From Actinomycetes bacterium (lineage in GTDB: Bacteria > Actinomycetota > Actinomycetes > Actinomycetales > Microbacteriaceae), in NCBI GenBank assembly GCA_023451265.1, contig JAEYAG010000250.1, positions 1-37,937 of the forward strand: 37,937 nt of DNA, written 5' to 3'. Below, in pieces: positions 15,114 through 23,288 of this stretch (position 1 is its first letter; the number at the start of each line of letters is the position of its first letter). The position numbers and the translations under genes were made by a program. The notes beneath the pieces were generated by a model. The model saw only the letters and a program-made list of their open reading frames with translations. It did not search any database and was not told where the DNA came from.

Positions 15114-16103
15114 CTAGACGGGCTCGCCGGAGATGAGGCCCCGCAGCCAGTCGCGCGCCTCGACGAACACCTCGTCGGAGTAGCGGTCGGGATAGTGCAC
15201 GACGGCCCGATCGGCGCGCGGATACGACCCGAGGAAGATCACCTTCGGGCTGAATCGGCGAAGGCCCAGCAACGCATCGGCCATGCGCTCGTCCTCGATG
15301 TGGCCGTCGGCGTCGATGACGAAGCGGTAGCGGCCGAGCGCATCGCCGATCGGCCGCGACGCCAGCAGCGACAGGTTGACGCCGCGGGTCGCGAACTGCT
15401 CCAGCAGCTCGAGCAGGGCCCCCGGGTGATCCTCGGGCAGCTCCACGATGAGCGACGTCTTGTCCGCACCGGTCGGCGGCGCCGGGGGCACCGTGCGACT
15501 GACCAGAACGAAGCGCGTCACCGCGTTGGCGTTGTCGCCGATACCGCCGTCGCCACCCGCCAGCAGCTCGAGGTCATAGTGCTCCAGGATGCCGGGGGGC
15601 GCGATGGCCGCGTCGGCGTCGCTGACGCCGTCGACGATGCCGACGGCCGAGGCCACGTTGCTCGCCGCCGGCAGGTGCGCATGCTCCGGAAGGTTCGCGC
15701 TCAGCCACTGCAGGCACTGCGCATACGCGACGGGGTGCGCCGCGACGAGCGACACGTCCGACAGCCGCGTTCCGGGCCGGCCGACGAGCACGAAGCTGAC
15801 CGGCACCAGGTATTCCCCCACGATCCGCAGGCCGGGCATGGTCGCCAGGGCATCCTGCGCGGTGGAGACCCCGCCGTCCACGGAGTTCTCGATCGCGATC
15901 ATCGCGGCATCCGACCGCCCCTCGACGACGTCGGCGAGCGCCTCGCCGACGTTGCGGACGGGCCGCCAGATCTGGTCGCGCGCCTCGGTCACCTGCGCCA
16001 GCGCCGCCTCGGTGAAGGTGCCCGCCGGCCCCAGGTAGCTGTACGTGCGGCGGGTCGGGGCGGACGCCGCCGGTGCGACGGTCGTCGGGGGCGCGGAAGT
16101 CAC
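15114..16103 (-). CDS. pheA: Prephenate dehydratase
   Basis: 329 residues. Converts prephenate to phenylpyruvate in phenylalanine synthesis. YSYLGPAGTFTEAAL is the family start; AMIAIENSVDGGV and the catalytic block NANAVTRFVLVSR (Thr-Arg-Phe motif) are present. A C-terminal ACT domain (SLIVELPEDHPGALLELL, LASRPIG) is the phenylalanine-binding regulatory part, so feedback control is expected. There is no chorismate mutase domain; it is a monofunctional actinobacterial form. The start is GTG at 16103; TAGGCT lies 7 nt upstream with no ribosome binding site, so the mRNA is probably leaderless. It is divergent from a lipoprotein gene and shares the promoter core with it. Confidence 0.94.
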   Translation of the reverse strand: MTSAPPTTVAPAASAPTRRTYSYLGPAGTFTEAALAQVTEARDQIWRPVRNVGEALADVVEGRSDAAMIAIENSVDGGVSTAQDALATMPGLRIVGEYLVPVSFVLVGRPGTRLSDVSLVAAHPVAYAQCLQWLSANLPEHAHLPAASNVASAVGIVDGVSDADAAIAPPGILEHYDLELLAGGDGGIGDNANAVTRFVLVSRTVPPAPPTGADKTSLIVELPEDHPGALLELLEQFATRGVNLSLLASRPIGDALGRYRFVIDADGHIEDERMADALLGLRRFSPKVIFLGSYPRADRAVVHYPDRYSDEVFVEARDWLRGLISGEPV

Positions 16104-16110
16104 GGACGAC

Positions 16111-16120
16111 AGCCTACGCT
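16111..16120. promoter_or_regulatory. Overlapping divergent -10 boxes
   Basis: The decamer AGCCTACGCT reads TACGCT on the plus strand (16115-16120), 6 nt before the lipoprotein GTG, and TAGGCT on the minus strand (16116-16111), 7 nt before the pheA GTG. The two boxes share two base pairs, so only one polymerase could occupy the site at a time. Inferred from sequence pattern. Confidence 0.5.
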
Positions 16121-16126
16121 GAAGGG

Positions 16127-16762
16127 GTGAACCGCCGACTCGCCCCCCTCGCCGTCGCCGCTGCTCTCCTGACCGCCGGGACCCTCGCGCTCAGCGCGTG
16201 CGCTCCGGAGGACCCCTCGGCCTCACCCACGCCGTCCGCGACCTCGACACGGACCGGGAGCGCCACGGCATCCGCCACCCCCTCCGCGACCCCGTCGGAA
16301 ACGCCGGACGCAACGTGCCTCGTCGGCGACTGGACGATGGGCCAGGAGGAGCTCGTCGGCTTCTACGACGACGTCAACGAGTTGATGGCCGGCGCGGGCG
16401 TCAGCTTCGCCCCCGAGGGCAGCGCGAACCTCACCCTCGGCGCCGACGGCACCTTCGTGTGGGCGCCGGCGGCGACGGTGACCGCCGCGGTGTCGGGCAC
16501 GACGATCCTCATCACCTTCGGCGGCCAGATCGACGGCACCTACACCGCGACGGCGGACCACGTCTCCACCGCCACCCAGAACACCGCGGGGCTGCAGGTG
16601 TCGGCGACGATCGACGGCACGCCGACGGATGCCGGGGCCATCAGTGAAGAGATCGCGGGCGCCCCGGTGACCGACGCCTCGTACACGTGCAGCGGCGACA
16701 CGCTGACCCTCGAGAGCGCGATCGCGGGCGGGACCGCGACGAGCGTGCTCCACCGGCGCTGA
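16127..16762 (+). CDS. Secreted lipoprotein, unknown function
   Basis: 211 residues. An N-terminal signal peptide (VNRRLAPLAVAAALL) ends in a lipobox LSAC, so the protein should be lipid-anchored outside the membrane at that cysteine. A Ser/Thr/Pro/Ala-rich linker (about residues 27-60) follows, then a compact beta-rich domain with two cysteines (CLVGDW and YTCSGD) that may form a disulfide. The domain resembles the lipocalin-like repeats of small actinobacterial lipoproteins (CxxGxW ... G.YT ... L), but I do not recognise a function. GTG at 16127 is chosen because the signal peptide begins there and TACGCT lies 6 nt upstream. Confidence 0.8.
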   Translation: MNRRLAPLAVAAALLTAGTLALSACAPEDPSASPTPSATSTRTGSATASATPSATPSETPDATCLVGDWTMGQEELVGFYDDVNELMAGAGVSFAPEGSANLTLGADGTFVWAPAATVTAAVSGTTILITFGGQIDGTYTATADHVSTATQNTAGLQVSATIDGTPTDAGAISEEIAGAPVTDASYTCSGDTLTLESAIAGGTATSVLHRR

Positions 16763-16854
16763 GCGTTCGACCCGCGGTACGGGGCGGTGTCGCCGTGGCG
16801 GGAGTGTTTCGCCGTCGCGGTGCGTCGGCGCGGCGGCAGTGACAGACTGTCGGC

Positions 16855-18498
16855 ATGAGCCGTGCAGGACAGCCCGCCGAAGCATCCGACCTCATCGACA
16901 TCGATGAGCTGATCGCCGCCTACTACGACCGCAAACCCGACGCCTCGGTGCCCGAGCAGCGCGTCGCGTTCGGGACGAGCGGGCACCGCGGGTCGAGCCT
17001 GTCGACGAGCTTCAACGAGGACCACATCCTCGCCACGACCCAGGCGATCGTCGACTACCGCGCGTCGCAGGGCATCACCGGACCGCTGTTCCTCGGACGC
17101 GATACGCATGGCCTGTCGCTGCCGGCCGAGCGCACCGCGGTGGAGGTGCTGGTCTCGAACGGCGTCGACGTGCGGGTCGACTCGCGGGATGCCTGGGTGC
17201 CGACGCCGGCGCTCAGCCACGCGATCCTGACCTACAACAAGGGGCGCGCTGCCGACGACCCCGGCCGGGCCGACGGCATCGTGGTGACCCCGTCGCACAA
17301 CCCGCCCCGCGACGGCGGCTTCAAGTACAACCCGCCGCACGGCGGCCCCGCCGACACCGACGCCACCGGATGGATCGCCGACCGCGCGAACGCACTCATC
17401 GCCGCCGGGCTCGAGGGCGTGAAGCGCACCCGGTTCGCAGACATCGACGCCGACGGGCTCGGCTCGTACGACTTCCGCGAGGGCTACGTCGCCGACCTCG
17501 CGAACATCATCGACGTCGAGGCGATCCGCCGGGCCGGCATCCGCATCGGAGCTGACCCGCTGGGCGGCGCGTCGGTCGAGTACTGGGCCCTCATCGGCGA
17601 GCGCTACGGGCTGGATCTCACCGTCGTGAACCCCGAGGTCGACCCGACGTGGCGCTTCATGACGCTCGACTGGGACGAGAAGATCCGCATGGACCCGTCG
17701 TCGCCGTCGGCGATGGCCTCCCTCGTCGCGCGGCGGCACGAGTACGACATCCTGACGGGCAACGACGCCGACGCCGACCGGCACGGCATCGTCACGCCGG
17801 ACGCCGGTCTCATGAACCCCAACCACTACCTCGCGGTGGCGATCGACTATCTGTGCGCGCATCGACCGCAGTGGCAGGCCGATGCCGCCGTCGGCAAGAC
17901 CCTCGTGTCGTCGATGATCATCGACCGCGTCGTCGAGGGCCTCGGGCGGCGGCTGCTGGAGGTCCCCGTCGGGTTCAAGTGGTTCGTCCCCGGACTGCTC
18001 GACGGCTCGGTCGTCTTCGGCGGCGAGGAGTCCGCGGGAGCATCCTTCCTCCGGTTCGACGGGGGCGTCTGGACGACCGACAAGGACGGCATTCTGCTGT
18101 GCCTGCTGGCATCCGAGATCCTCGCCGTCACCGGCAAGACGCCGTCGCAGCGGTACGCGGAGCTCGAGGCCGAGTTCGGCGCATCGGCGTATCAGCGGGT
18201 GGATGCCCCCGCGACGCCGGCGCAGAAGGCGGCTCTCGGGAAGCTGTCGGGCGACGCCGTGACGGCGACGGAACTCGCCGGCGAGCCCATCACGGCGAAG
18301 CTGTCGCACGCGCCCGGCAACGGCGCCGCGATCGGCGGCCTCAAGGTGCAGACCGAGCACGCGTGGTTCGCCGCCCGCCCGTCGGGCACCGAGGACGTGT
18401 ACAAGCTGTACGCCGAGTCGCTGCGCGGTCCCGAGCACCTCGCCGAAGTGCAGGCCGAGGCACGCGCCGTCGTCGCGGAGGCCCTGGGCGGCGTGTGA
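16855..18498 (+). CDS. pgm: Phosphoglucomutase (alpha-D-glucose phosphate-specific)
   Basis: 547 residues. Interconverts glucose 1-phosphate and glucose 6-phosphate. The phosphoserine loop TPSHNPP (Ser147), magnesium loop DADADR (304-309), sugar-specificity loop GGEESAG and phosphate-binding RPSGTE near the C-terminus are all present and spaced as in the long bacterial Pgm. AFGTSGHRGSSL near the N-terminus matches. The start follows CAGACT by 6 nt, with no ribosome binding site. It stands alone between a lipoprotein gene and a small membrane protein gene; its product links to the galE/beta-galactosidase pair at the right end (UDP-galactose route). Confidence 0.96.
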   Translation: MSRAGQPAEASDLIDIDELIAAYYDRKPDASVPEQRVAFGTSGHRGSSLSTSFNEDHILATTQAIVDYRASQGITGPLFLGRDTHGLSLPAERTAVEVLVSNGVDVRVDSRDAWVPTPALSHAILTYNKGRAADDPGRADGIVVTPSHNPPRDGGFKYNPPHGGPADTDATGWIADRANALIAAGLEGVKRTRFADIDADGLGSYDFREGYVADLANIIDVEAIRRAGIRIGADPLGGASVEYWALIGERYGLDLTVVNPEVDPTWRFMTLDWDEKIRMDPSSPSAMASLVARRHEYDILTGNDADADRHGIVTPDAGLMNPNHYLAVAIDYLCAHRPQWQADAAVGKTLVSSMIIDRVVEGLGRRLLEVPVGFKWFVPGLLDGSVVFGGEESAGASFLRFDGGVWTTDKDGILLCLLASEILAVTGKTPSQRYAELEAEFGASAYQRVDAPATPAQKAALGKLSGDAVTATELAGEPITAKLSHAPGNGAAIGGLKVQTEHAWFAARPSGTEDVYKLYAESLRGPEHLAEVQAEARAVVAEALGGV

Positions 18499-18641
18499 GG
18501 CGCCGCGCGGCACGTCTCATCGCTTCCTCCCCAGCCGGGGGTAGACAGGAGGTTCTCCACGTTTCGGTTCACGTCGCACACGCTGTCGGCAGCTCGCGCT
18601 ACCGTCGTGACAGCGCCGCAGCCGAGCGGCAGAATGGGGGT

Positions 18642-18845
18642 ATGACCGTGACACCGGAGATCATCGGCGTGATCATCGCGGCGTTCGGCGCTGCCGCGAC
18701 GGTCCTCGGCGGCGTCGCCGCCCTCAACGCGCGGATGGTGCACCGGATCGATGCCCGGTTCGACCGGCTCGAAGCCGACGTCGTCGAACTCAAGGTCGCC
18801 GTCGCGCGACTCGAGGGACCTCAGCCCCGCCTTCTTCGCCCCTGA
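18642..18845 (+). CDS. Small membrane protein with coiled-coil tail
   Basis: 67 residues. One hydrophobic, Ala/Gly/Ile-rich helix near the N-terminus (IIGVIIAAFGAAATVLGGVA), then a charged amphipathic helix (MVHRIDARFDRLEADVVELKV) with heptad spacing. Codon usage matches the surroundings. CAGAAT precedes the ATG by 6 nt. Such short membrane-plus-coiled-coil proteins are common in actinobacteria; function unknown. Convergent with glycerate kinase. Confidence 0.65.
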   Translation: MTVTPEIIGVIIAAFGAAATVLGGVAALNARMVHRIDARFDRLEADVVELKVAVARLEGPQPRLLRP

Positions 18846-18863
18846 CGTGACGCCTCAGGGCGG

Positions 18864-20090
18864 TCAGCGGGCGCGCGCCAGCGCCGCGCCGGCGGCGCGC
18901 AGCCAGTCTGCGGGTGCGGACAGCGAGGCTTCGGGCGATCCGGCGAGTTCCGTCAGTGAGACGGATGCCGCGAAGGCCGAGGTGTCGGCATCCGCCGTGA
19001 TGCGCCCCGCGACCAGCGCGGCGGGCACGCCCGACGCCGACGCCAGCTGCGCGACGAACGCGGGCACCTTGCCGGCGGCGGACTGCCCGTCGTACGAGCC
19101 CTCGCCCGTGATCACGAGGTCCGCGGCAGCGATCGCCTCGGCCAGGTGAATCAGCTCGGCGACGCGTTCGGCACCCCGCACGAGCTCAGCCCCCCACGCC
19201 AGCAGCCCGAACCCGGTGCCCCCCGCCGCGCCCGCGCCGGGGGTGCTCGGATCCAGCGCGCGCGCCGACTGCGCCCGTTGCTGTCCAGCGGGCCCGCTAT
19301 CTGCGGGAGATATCGGGCGCGCTCGGCGAGAAGGGGCGCGCTCGGCGTCAGAGGGGGCAGAGGGGGCGGCGTCGGCAGCGGGGGTCACCAGCCCGGCGAG
19401 CCGGGCGAGGGCGGCGTCGGCGATGGCGACGGCCTCGGCATCCAGGCCCTTCTGCGGGCCGAACACCGCGGCGGCGCCGGCGGGGCCGCACAGCGGGTTG
19501 GTCACATCCGACAGCACGATCGCGCCACCGGGCGGCAGGGGGCTCAGGCCCGACAGGTCGGCCTCCGCGAGCGCAGCGAGCCCCCGCACGCCGGGCGCGA
19601 CCGGGGCGCCGGACGCGTCGGCGAACCGCGCGCCGAGCGCCGTCAGCATCCCCACGCCACCGTCGGTCGACGCGCTCGACCCGATGCCGAGCACGAGCCG
19701 CTCCACGCCGTGGTCGAGGGCCGCGGCGATCGCCTCGCCGAAGCCGCGGGTGTCGGCATCCCACGGGCGCAGCCCGCCGGCATTCGCCTGCAACAGCTCG
19801 ATGCCGCTCGTCGAAGCCAGTTCCACGACACCGGTGCCGTCGGGCAGCAGCAGCCAGGCTGCCGGGACCTCGCGCCCGTGCGGCCCGCATACCGTCACGG
19901 GCATGCGCCGGGCGCCGGGCACCGCGGCGGCGAACGCGTCGAGGGTGCCCTCGCCGCCGTCCGCCATCGGCAGCAGCACGATCTCATCGGCGCCCCGCAC
20001 CTCGACCCAGCCGTCCCGCACAGCGGCGGCCGCATCGGCCGCGCCGATCGAGCCCTTGAAGCTGTCGACGGCGACGACGACGCGCGTCAT
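18864..20090 (-). CDS. Glycerate kinase with an inserted low-complexity loop
   Basis: 408 residues. Phosphorylates glycerate, normally to 2-phosphoglycerate (GlxK/GarK family). VVVAVDSFKGSIGAADAAAA is the family start; LPMADGGEGTLDAF, GIGSSASTDGGVGML, TNPLCGPAGAAAVFGPQKG, GAAGGTGFGLLAWGAEL and LVITGEGSYDGQS are the conserved blocks. Residues about 238-276 (rich in Arg, Ser, Pro, Ala, Gln) interrupt a loop just before DPSTPGAGAAGG and make it longer than the usual 360-380; this DNA contains a palindromic element. ATG at 20090 overlaps the LacI-family gene's stop (ATGA). As last gene of the operon Gfo/Idh - DUF993 - isomerase - lacI - kinase, it probably feeds the pathway's C3 product into glycolysis. 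Confidence 0.92.
   Translation of the reverse strand: MTRVVVAVDSFKGSIGAADAAAAVRDGWVEVRGADEIVLLPMADGGEGTLDAFAAAVPGARRMPVTVCGPHGREVPAAWLLLPDGTGVVELASTSGIELLQANAGGLRPWDADTRGFGEAIAAALDHGVERLVLGIGSSASTDGGVGMLTALGARFADASGAPVAPGVRGLAALAEADLSGLSPLPPGGAIVLSDVTNPLCGPAGAAAVFGPQKGLDAEAVAIADAALARLAGLVTPAADAAPSAPSDAERAPSRRARPISPADSGPAGQQRAQSARALDPSTPGAGAAGGTGFGLLAWGAELVRGAERVAELIHLAEAIAAADLVITGEGSYDGQSAAGKVPAFVAQLASASGVPAALVAGRITADADTSAFAASVSLTELAGSPEASLSAPADWLRAAGAALARAR
19271..19320. repeat. Palindromic element within glycerate kinase gene
   Basis: Outer arms GCGCCCG (19271-19277) and CGGGCGC (19314-19320), inner arms CCGCTATCT (19294-19302) and AGATATCGG (19308-19316) around a GCGGG loop. A 13-bp direct repeat GGCGCGCTCGGCG (19316-19328, 19335-19347) follows. 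The segment lies in the insert that sets this kinase apart from its family. Confidence 0.55.
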
Positions 20091-21151
20091 GCGTCGGCGG
20101 CGCCGCCGTCGCGCGGCGGGGTCGACTCGCGCAACAGGACCTCGAGGCGCAGCGCCGCCGGCTCCCAATCGGCATCCGTCGCGGCGTGCAGCGCCTGGTA
20201 GCCGACCTCCTCCAGCGGGATGCGGACGGTGGTCAGCGCCGGGGTGACGTCGCGACCGGTCGGGATGTCGTCGAACCCGGCGAGCGCGATGTCGTCGCCC
20301 GCCGCACGCCCGGCCTCACGCAGCGCCGACAACGCCCCGATCGCGACGACGTCGCTGATGCCGAAGACGACGGTGCCGGGCTCGACCCCGTCGGCGAGCG
20401 CCTGCGTCATGAGGTCGTGGCCGGACTCGCGCGTGAACCCGCCGCGCAGCACCGCGGCGACCTCTCCCCCGCCCGATCCGAACCCCGCGGTGAAGCCGGC
20501 GATGCGGTCGTCGCTGGTGACGACCCCCGACGCGGCACCGAGGACGAGCGCGCGACGGTATCCCCGCGCGGCGAGCGCCGCACCGAGCTCGGCCGCCCCG
20601 CCGCGGTTGTCGATCGCGACGCCGCGCACGACGTCGCTCCCGGTGCCGAGCGCGACCACGCGACCGCCGGCGGCGGCGAACTGGTCGAGCTCGTCGGAGA
20701 GGTCCGGCGCGATGTCCTTCGAGGCGCGGGATGCCGCCAGGATGAGCCCCCGCGGACGCTGGCCGCGCAGGGCACGCACCAGGCGCACCTCGCGTGCGGG
20801 GTCGCGCTCGGTGATGGCGACCGTGACGACGAGGCCCTCCTCGTCGGCGCCGCGTGCGACGCCCGAGGCGATCTCACCGAAGTAGGGGTCGGCGATGTCG
20901 GCGACCAGCAGGGCGATGATCGCCGAGGTGCCACGGGCCGTCGCCTGCGCCGACAGGTTCGCGGTGTAGCCCAGCCGCGCGGCGGCGGCCTGCACGCGCT
21001 CGCGGTACGAATCGGCCACCTTGCGCGTCGAGCCGTTGAGGGCGCGCGAAGCGGTCGCCAGCGACACTCCGGCCTCGCGCGCCACGTCATGAAGGGTGAC
21101 GGCGCCGGCGCGCACGACGTCGGGACGCGCAGGTTCGGAGGTGTCGGTCAC
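20087..21151 (-). CDS. LacI-family transcriptional regulator
   Basis: 354 residues. N-terminal helix-turn-helix and hinge: VTLHDVAREAGVSLATASRA with LNGSTRKVADSYRERV, then a periplasmic-binding-protein-like effector domain (ALLVADIADPYFGEIASG through VRIPLEEVGYQALHA). It likely represses by binding 14-bp palindromes with central CG; five such sites lie upstream of transcription units in this window. The GTG start at 21151 overlaps the isomerase stop (GTGA) and also has TAGAAT 7 nt upstream, so a second, leaderless promoter inside the operon is possible. It overlaps glycerate kinase downstream. Effector unknown, probably an intermediate of the pathway it is embedded in. Confidence 0.92.
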   Translation of the reverse strand: MTDTSEPARPDVVRAGAVTLHDVAREAGVSLATASRALNGSTRKVADSYRERVQAAAARLGYTANLSAQATARGTSAIIALLVADIADPYFGEIASGVARGADEEGLVVTVAITERDPAREVRLVRALRGQRPRGLILAASRASKDIAPDLSDELDQFAAAGGRVVALGTGSDVVRGVAIDNRGGAAELGAALAARGYRRALVLGAASGVVTSDDRIAGFTAGFGSGGGEVAAVLRGGFTRESGHDLMTQALADGVEPGTVVFGISDVVAIGALSALREAGRAAGDDIALAGFDDIPTGRDVTPALTTVRIPLEEVGYQALHAATDADWEPAALRLEVLLRESTPPRDGGAADA

Positions 21152-22029
21152 GATCGCGATTCTAGGAGGTGGGGGCTGACGGCGGCGGCGAAGCCGGCGG
21201 CGGTGCGGCGGACCGCCTCGAGGGGATCTGTCGCCCAGATCTCCTCGTTGAAGATCTCGACCTCGATGTCGCGGTCGTATCCGGTGGCCTCGACCGCGCG
21301 CGTGAGGGGGCCGAAGTCGATGACCCCGCCGCCCGGATAGTGGCGCGAGAGCAGCACGTCGGCAGGCAGCGGCGTCTTCCAGTCGCACACCTGATACGTG
21401 GCGATGCGACCCTCCGCACCGGCCCGCGCGATCGAGGCGATCACGTCGGGATCCCACCAGATGTGGAACGTGTCGACCGTGACTCCTACGGTGGCGGCGT
21501 CGAAGTCGGCCGCGATGTCGAGAGCCTGACCGAGGGTGGAGACGACGCAGCGATCGGAGGCGTACATCGGATGCAGCGGCTCGATCGCCAACTGCACCCC
21601 CGCCGCCGCGGCGTCGGGCACGAGCTCGCCGATCGCGTCGCGTACGCGCTCCCGCGCCCCGGCGAGGTCGCGCGAGCCGTCGACGAGCCCCCCGGCGACC
21701 AGCACCAGCACGGCCGTCGATCCCGGCGCCCCCGCTGCGGCGAGCGTCGCGGTCTCTTCGATCGCGACGCGGTTGTCGTCGATCGATGCGCGGCGGGCGG
21801 GACCCTCCGGCATGGTGAAGAAGCCCGACCGGCAGTGGGTCGTGAAGCGCAGACCGGAATCGGTCAGCATCCGCGCCGCGACGTCGAGCCCGACCTCCTG
21901 CACGGGCTCGCGCCACAGGCCGATCGCCTGCACCCCGGCATCCTGCGTCACGCGCAGCGCCGTCGCGAGGTCGGCGTACTTGATCGTGGCCTGGTTGATC
22001 GACAGGCGCGGGTCGACGGTGGCGGTCAC
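21148..22029 (-). CDS. Sugar phosphate isomerase/epimerase (xylose-isomerase-like TIM barrel)
   Basis: 293 residues. SINQATIKYADLATALRV opens the barrel. Metal-ligand candidates are Glu in LAIEPLHPMY, Asp/His in TVDTFHIWWD, His in HYPGGGVIDF and Glu in IEVEIFNEEI, the standard AP-endonuclease-2/IolE-like set. Family members isomerise or epimerise keto-sugars, inosose or hydroxypyruvate. GTG at 22029 overlaps the DUF993 stop (GTGA), giving tight coupling. With a Gfo/Idh dehydrogenase and an aldolase-like enzyme upstream, it most likely acts on an oxidised sugar intermediate; the exact substrate is not deducible. Confidence 0.88.
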   Translation of the reverse strand: MTATVDPRLSINQATIKYADLATALRVTQDAGVQAIGLWREPVQEVGLDVAARMLTDSGLRFTTHCRSGFFTMPEGPARRASIDDNRVAIEETATLAAAGAPGSTAVLVLVAGGLVDGSRDLAGARERVRDAIGELVPDAAAAGVQLAIEPLHPMYASDRCVVSTLGQALDIAADFDAATVGVTVDTFHIWWDPDVIASIARAGAEGRIATYQVCDWKTPLPADVLLSRHYPGGGVIDFGPLTRAVEATGYDRDIEVEIFNEEIWATDPLEAVRRTAAGFAAAVSPHLLESRS

Positions 22030-23228
22030 GCGTCCACCCCGTTCAGCCAGAGCATGGCGTGCCAGCGGGATGCCGCGAGGTCGGGCTGCTCGAGGGCATG
22101 CGCCGCGTTGGCGAGCTCGACGATGCGCGACAGGTGCGGCAGGCTCCGCGCGGAGTGCAGGCCGCCGACCATCTGGAACGCGGCCTGGTGTCCGTTGAGC
22201 CACGCGAGGAACGCGACGCCGGTCTTGTAGTAGAACGTCGGCGCGGCGAAGACCTGGCGCGAGAGCGCCTCGGTCGGAGCGAGGATCTCGAGGTAGCGGG
22301 CCGCATCCCCGGCATCCAGCGCCTGGATCGCGGCGGACGCGACGGGCGTGAGCGCGGCGAACGCCCCCAGCAGGGCATCGGAGTGCTGTCGCGTCGCGCG
22401 CAGGTCGCGCTGCGGCTGCGCGGCGGCGGGCACGTCGCCGCCGCCGATGAGGCCGACGTAGTTGAAGTCGTCGCCGGTGAACATCCGCACCCCCTCGGGG
22501 AGGCGCTCGCGCACCGCGACCTCGGACTCGGCATTCAGCAGGCTCATCTTCACGCCCGCGACCTTGCCGGGGTTCTCCTTGATGATCTGCAGCAGCACGT
22601 CGGATGCCGCGGGCCACTCCGTCGAGCCGAAGTAGCCCTCGAGCTGCGGGTCGAACGCCGTGCCCAGCCAGTGCAGCACGACGGGGGTCGTCGCCCGCTG
22701 CAGCACCTCGCGGTACACCCGCCGGTAGTCCTCCGCGCCCTCCGCGACGCGCGCGAGGTGGCGGGAGGCCATGAGGACGGGGCCCGCGCCCTGCTCCTCG
22801 GTGAACTCCAGCTGCTCGCGGTACGCCGAGATGACCTCGTCGATCGTGAGGTGCTCGGCCTCGACGTGATCGGTGTTGACGCCGACCACGACGGAGCCGC
22901 CCTCCTCGCGCGCGACCTCGGCCGAGCGCGCGATGAGCTCGCGGGTGGCCGCGGCATCCAGCCCCATGTTCCGCTGCGCGGTGTCCATCGCGTCGGCGAC
23001 GCCCAGCCCCCACGAGTACACGTGGCGGCGGAAGGCGAGCGTCGCGTCCCAGTCGATCTCGGCGGGCCGGCCCGGGGTGTTGTCGCCGTGCACGACGGGG
23101 ACCACGTGCGCCGCCGCATACGCGACCCGCGCGCGCAGCGGCGCCGGGGGCTTCGCGTAGCCCGGCGCGGCGTTCAGCGGAACGGTGGTGGTGGCGCCGT
23201 CGGCGGCGAGGAGGGTGAGGCTCGTCAT
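22026..23228 (-). CDS. DUF993 protein, dihydrodipicolinate-synthase-like aldolase
   Basis: 400 residues. Resembles the DUF993 family, related to class I lyases of the DHDPS/KDG-aldolase superfamily. VVPVVHGDNTPGRPAEIDWD lies near the N-terminus; GKVAGVKMSLLNAE places Lys227 where the Schiff-base lysine of the superfamily sits; FTGDDFNYVGLIGGG follows as the substrate loop. The predicted role is retro-aldol cleavage or dehydration of a keto-sugar acid; no member's reaction is known to me. There is a 60-bp gap to the dehydrogenase upstream and a GTGA overlap with the isomerase downstream. Confidence 0.8.
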   Translation of the reverse strand: MTSLTLLAADGATTTVPLNAAPGYAKPPAPLRARVAYAAAHVVPVVHGDNTPGRPAEIDWDATLAFRRHVYSWGLGVADAMDTAQRNMGLDAAATRELIARSAEVAREEGGSVVVGVNTDHVEAEHLTIDEVISAYREQLEFTEEQGAGPVLMASRHLARVAEGAEDYRRVYREVLQRATTPVVLHWLGTAFDPQLEGYFGSTEWPAASDVLLQIIKENPGKVAGVKMSLLNAESEVAVRERLPEGVRMFTGDDFNYVGLIGGGDVPAAAQPQRDLRATRQHSDALLGAFAALTPVASAAIQALDAGDAARYLEILAPTEALSRQVFAAPTFYYKTGVAFLAWLNGHQAAFQMVGGLHSARSLPHLSRIVELANAAHALEQPDLAASRWHAMLWLNGVDA

Positions 23229-23288
23229 GTCCAGGCTCGGTTCGTGTCGGGGCGGTGTCGAGGGTGGTGCGCGCTGCGGCGGCCGCGC

